The position numbers were made by a program, and so were the translations under genes. 60,720 bases of DNA from Bacteroidota bacterium (lineage in GTDB: Bacteria; Bacteroidota; Bacteroidia; Flavobacteriales_D; Sanyastnellaceae), in assembly GCA_027621555.1 (NCBI GenBank), contig JAQCBJ010000007.1:1-60720 (forward strand), written 5' to 3'. Below the pieces are notes generated by a model. That model ran no database searches. It saw only the letters and a program-made list of their open reading frames with translations, and had not been told where the DNA came from. Positions 57,883 to 60,720 of this stretch are shown piece after piece (position 1 is the stretch's first letter; each line of letters opens with the position of its first letter).

Positions 57883-58563
57883 TTACATGACGGGGACGCC
57901 AATGACTGAGAACCCAACCGACACCTCGTCCTTGATGAACCAATCGAGCTTGTCGTCGAAGGTCTTGGAGTGGTAGGTGATGTCGTGCTTGGTGCGGTCC
58001 AAGTTGAACTTGCCTTGGATGGCCAAGCCCGTTTGGTTTCCTGGAATTTCCGCCTCAACGAGCTGCACGGGAATGCTGTAGTCCACAGCCTTGCCGTTCA
58101 TCGTCAACGTGCCATTCAAGACGTTGGAACCGCCTTCTTGCACCACCCCAGTCACTTTGAGGATCGCCTGAGGGTGGGCCTCCACATTGAAGAAGTCTCC
58201 TGAACGGAGGTGGCCTTCGAGGTTCTCTTTGGATTCGCCTGTGAGGTCGGTCACTTCAATCTGAGCCATGTCGAACACGACCATGCCCGCAGCAATGCTG
58301 CCGTCGACCACGGCGAACTTGCCATTTGCGATGGCCATGGTTCCTTCGTGGCCTTCGCCGGTGAGCTTTTGGGCAGACCAGGTCACGCGGGGCTTCACCT
58401 TGTTGATCACGTACGTGCCGTCCGCGATGCTCAACGTGGCGGCTGCGCCGGCGGCCGTGGTGGTGTCGTTGGCGGGAGCTTCGTCGTGCGAGGCTTCGCC
58501 GCACGCGACGAGCAACGTGGCTACCGCGAGGAGGGGAAAGAAAAACTGCTTCATGGAATTCAT
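57883..58563 (-). CDS. YceI family lipoprotein
   Basis: 226 residues. The lipoprotein signal ends at LLVAC (Cys near 21). The YceI domain (about 48-226) shows [73 protein letters not shown] and a strand-rich end. The fold is a lipocalin-like barrel that binds polyisoprenoid or other amphiphiles. Its ATG overlaps the stop of the pyrophosphatase gene (ATGA), so they are co-expressed; the reason is unclear. An ATG three codons later is an alternative start. Confidence 0.92.
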   Translation of the reverse strand: MNSMKQFFFPLLAVATLLVACGEASHDEAPANDTTTAAGAAATLSIADGTYVINKVKPRVTWSAQKLTGEGHEGTMAIANGKFAVVDGSIAAGMVVFDMAQIEVTDLTGESKENLEGHLRSGDFFNVEAHPQAILKVTGVVQEGGSNVLNGTLTMNGKAVDYSIPVQLVEAEIPGNQTGLAIQGKFNLDRTKHDITYHSKTFDDKLDWFIKDEVSVGFSVIGVPVM

Positions 58564-60704
58564 TCGTTGACGTTGGCAACAATTTCAGTGCGGTCCGTGT
58601 TCACTTTCGCATCCTCGGCGTGGCCTTCGCTGTGGCCTCCTCCCAAGATGGGGGCGATGACCAAGCCGACGAGGCACGTCAACTTGATGAGGATGTTCAT
58701 GGAAGGTCCTGAGGTGTCCTTGAAGGGGTCACCCACGGTGTCGCCGGTCACGGCTGCTTTGTGGGCGTCCGAGCCCTTGTACGTCATCTCACCGTTGATT
58801 TCCACGCCGGCTTCGAAGGACTTCTTCGCGTTGTCCCACGCACCGCCCGCGTTGTTTTGGAAGATGGCCCAAAGCACGCCGCTCACAGTCACACCAGCCA
58901 TGTAGCCGCCGAGAGTCTCAGCCGCCCAAGAAGCTTCCGCACCCAACAAGAGGGGCACCAATCCGATGATCAACGGGAAGAGGATGGTCATGGCGCCAGG
59001 CAGCATCATTTCCTTCAACGCAGCTTGGGTGGAGATGTCCACGCACTTGCCGTATTCAGGTGTGCCCGTGCCTTCCAAGATTCCAGGAATCTCTTTGAAT
59101 TGACGACGGACTTCCTGCACCATTTCCATGGCGGCCTTGCCAACGCTGTTCATGGCCAAGGCCGAGAACACCACAGGGACCATGCCACCGATGAACAACG
59201 CTGCGAGCACGTTCGCCTTGAAGATGTTGATGCCTTCAATGCCGGTGAACTCGACGTACGCGGCAAACAACGCCAAGGCTGTCAGCGCCGCAGAGGCGAT
59301 GGCGAAGCCTTTGCCGATGGCAGCCGTGGTGTTGCCCACAGAGTCAAGAATGTCCGTGCGTTCACGCACTTCCTCAGGAAGTTCGCTCATCTCCGCGATG
59401 CCACCTGCGTTGTCGGCAATTGGTCCAAACGCGTCAATGGCGAGCTGCATGGCCGTGGTGGCCATCATGGAGCAAGCGGCGATCGCCACCCCGTAGAATC
59501 CAGCAAACTCGTAGGCTGCGTAAATCGCGGCAGCAAAGAGAAGGATGGGGCCGAAGGTGGAGATCATGCCCGTGGCGAGACCTGCGATGATGTTCGTAGC
59601 CGCACCCGTCGAGGATTGCTGTACGATGTCGAGAACGGGCTTCTTTCCGAGTCCAGTGTAGTACTCCGTCATGTACGAAATCGCACCGCCCACCACGAGG
59701 CCGACGATGACGGAGTAGAACACGTTCATCGAGCTGAACGTGCGGTCCCCTTCGCCAAAGAATTCCATCGTGAGCTCAGCGGGGAGCATGATGTCGACGA
59801 GGAAGTAGCAGGCAATCGCTGTCAAGATGATGGATCCCCAGTTGCCGCGGTTCAAGGCCGCCTGCACTTGGGCTTCCTTGGCATCGTCGCCGACACGAAT
59901 CACTTGAGCTCCAAGGATGGAGAACACGATGCCGAGGGCAGAGATCACGAGTGGCAACAAAATGGTGGACATTCCTCCGAAGTCGTCGGAAATGCTTCCT
60001 CCCATGTCGCTGATCACGTAGTTGCCGAGCACCATGGCCGCCAACACCGTCGCCACGTAAGAGCCAAACAAGTCGGCGCCCATTCCAGCCACGTCACCCA
60101 CGTTGTCGCCCACGTTGTCGGCGATGGTGGCGGGGTTGCGGGGGTCGTCCTCAGGAATGCCTGCTTCCACCTTGCCGACGAGGTCGGCACCGACGTCTGC
60201 AGCCTTCGTGTAGATGCCGCCGCCCACTCGGGCGAACAGAGCAATGCTTTCTGCACCCAGCGAGAATCCGGCGAGGGCCTCGAGGATGATGGTCATCTTC
60301 TTCACAGATGTCGCTCCCGTTTCAACTACGTCTCCGCCCATCCATCCGAGAAGGAGGATGAAGAGGGCGCTCAAACCGAAGACCGCGAGGCCGGCCACGC
60401 CAAGCCCCATCACCATGCCGCCCGTAAAGGAGACCTTCAACCCTTCGCTCAAGCTCGTGCGAGCCGCTTGCGTGGTCCGAACATTGGCTTGGGTGGCGAT
60501 GCGCATGCCGATGTTTCCGGCAAGGGCCGAGAACACGGCGCCGATGACAAAAGCGACCACGATGAACCAGTGGGTGGTTTCCACCATGGAAGACACGAGG
60601 CCGAGGAGAGCGCCTGCCACCACGACGAACACGGCGAGGATGCGGTATTCGGCGCTCAGAAACGCGAGGGCTCCTTCGTGAATGTGCTGAGCGATTTCGC
60701 TCAT
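58560..60704 (-). CDS. hppA: K+-dependent membrane-bound sodium/proton-translocating pyrophosphatase
   Basis: 714 residues with about 16 hydrophobic segments. The catalytic loops are conserved: [59 protein letters not shown] and the C-terminal [11 protein letters not shown]. The segment [10 protein letters not shown] has Ala and Gly where K+-independent enzymes have Lys and Thr, indicating the K+-dependent subfamily, which includes Na+ pumps. It couples pyrophosphate hydrolysis to ion export in the inner membrane. The start is 16 bases from the window edge, so its promoter is not visible. Confidence 0.96.
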   Translation of the reverse strand: MSEIAQHIHEGALAFLSAEYRILAVFVVVAGALLGLVSSMVETTHWFIVVAFVIGAVFSALAGNIGMRIATQANVRTTQAARTSLSEGLKVSFTGGMVMGLGVAGLAVFGLSALFILLLGWMGGDVVETGATSVKKMTIILEALAGFSLGAESIALFARVGGGIYTKAADVGADLVGKVEAGIPEDDPRNPATIADNVGDNVGDVAGMGADLFGSYVATVLAAMVLGNYVISDMGGSISDDFGGMSTILLPLVISALGIVFSILGAQVIRVGDDAKEAQVQAALNRGNWGSIILTAIACYFLVDIMLPAELTMEFFGEGDRTFSSMNVFYSVIVGLVVGGAISYMTEYYTGLGKKPVLDIVQQSSTGAATNIIAGLATGMISTFGPILLFAAAIYAAYEFAGFYGVAIAACSMMATTAMQLAIDAFGPIADNAGGIAEMSELPEEVRERTDILDSVGNTTAAIGKGFAIASAALTALALFAAYVEFTGIEGINIFKANVLAALFIGGMVPVVFSALAMNSVGKAAMEMVQEVRRQFKEIPGILEGTGTPEYGKCVDISTQAALKEMMLPGAMTILFPLIIGLVPLLLGAEASWAAETLGGYMAGVTVSGVLWAIFQNNAGGAWDNAKKSFEAGVEINGEMTYKGSDAHKAAVTGDTVGDPFKDTSGPSMNILIKLTCLVGLVIAPILGGGHSEGHAEDAKVNTDRTEIVANVNE

Positions 60705-60720
60705 GCGAGCTTCTCCGGTG

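Noticed and set aside
1-60720. Mobile elements, CRISPR arrays, tRNA/rRNA genes and toxin-antitoxin pairs
   Set aside because: Looked for and not seen: no transposase, integrase or Cas-like protein, no regularly spaced repeats, and no recognisable tRNA arm pattern in the short intergenic gaps.

Overview
The window looks like chromosomal DNA of a member of the Bacteroidota, most likely a high-GC, free-living aquatic member of the Flavobacteriales. The evidence is a SusC/SusD pair, several TonB-dependent receptors, type IX secretion (T9SS) C-terminal sorting domains, Bacteroidota-type -7 promoter boxes (TAnnTTTG), cysteine-rich GCTD..ACNY modules and DUF3467. I saw no rRNA, tRNA, CRISPR array, transposon or phage gene. 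Coding density is very high, and no gene-free stretch exceeds 300 bases.

Layout. 1-5074: tail of a TonB receptor, a secreted intradiol-dioxygenase-like protein, CysQ, a DUF1801 protein coupled to a PagL-like outer-membrane protein, and a patatin. 5238-16000: a six-gene polysaccharide utilisation operon (GH3 lipoprotein, T9SS glucan-binding-like protein, SusC, SusD, PKD-like lipoprotein, Calx-beta/GH16 lipoprotein) that best fits laminarin or another beta-1,3-glucan. 16046-16740: an Hpt protein and an MmcQ/YjbR protein. 16829-23085: an operon of a lamin-tail T9SS protein, a TonB receptor and a secreted phospholipase-D-type protein. 23142-25056: phenylalanine hydroxylase and a secreted esterase. 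25096-31780: a sodium/solute symporter, a sugar kinase/nucleotidyltransferase fusion, CutC and a GH20 hexosaminidase, apparently an amino-sugar uptake and activation locus. 31837-35995: a secreted GH13 amylase facing an FG-GAP/ASPIC protein. 36144-37806: a possible small RNA, a small lipoprotein, ribosomal protein S20 and RadC. 37803-41773: WecB, a deacetylase-like protein, a membrane protein, a HAD phosphatase and DUF3467. 41770-45128 (minus): a degenerate dihydroorotase and a BatA/VWA protein. 45157-47096: a TIGR02757 protein and an MnmD-Nudix fusion. 47089-52772 (minus): an uncharacterised protein, MurQ, AroE, DUF368, rhodanese, ComA-like and TPR proteins. 52914-57783: GlmM, cysteine desulfurase, a GH3-auxin-type adenylase and a deoxynucleoside kinase. 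57883-60704 (minus): YceI and a membrane pyrophosphatase.

Two window-wide patterns stand out. Many first genes of transcription units have a -7-like box ending only 4-7 bases before the start codon, which predicts leaderless mRNAs, while downstream genes very often begin at ATGA stop/start overlaps. Three unrelated secreted proteins end in a dockerin-like D.D.DG...D.L..L..FG..Cx tail with a penultimate cysteine, instead of the usual T9SS domain.
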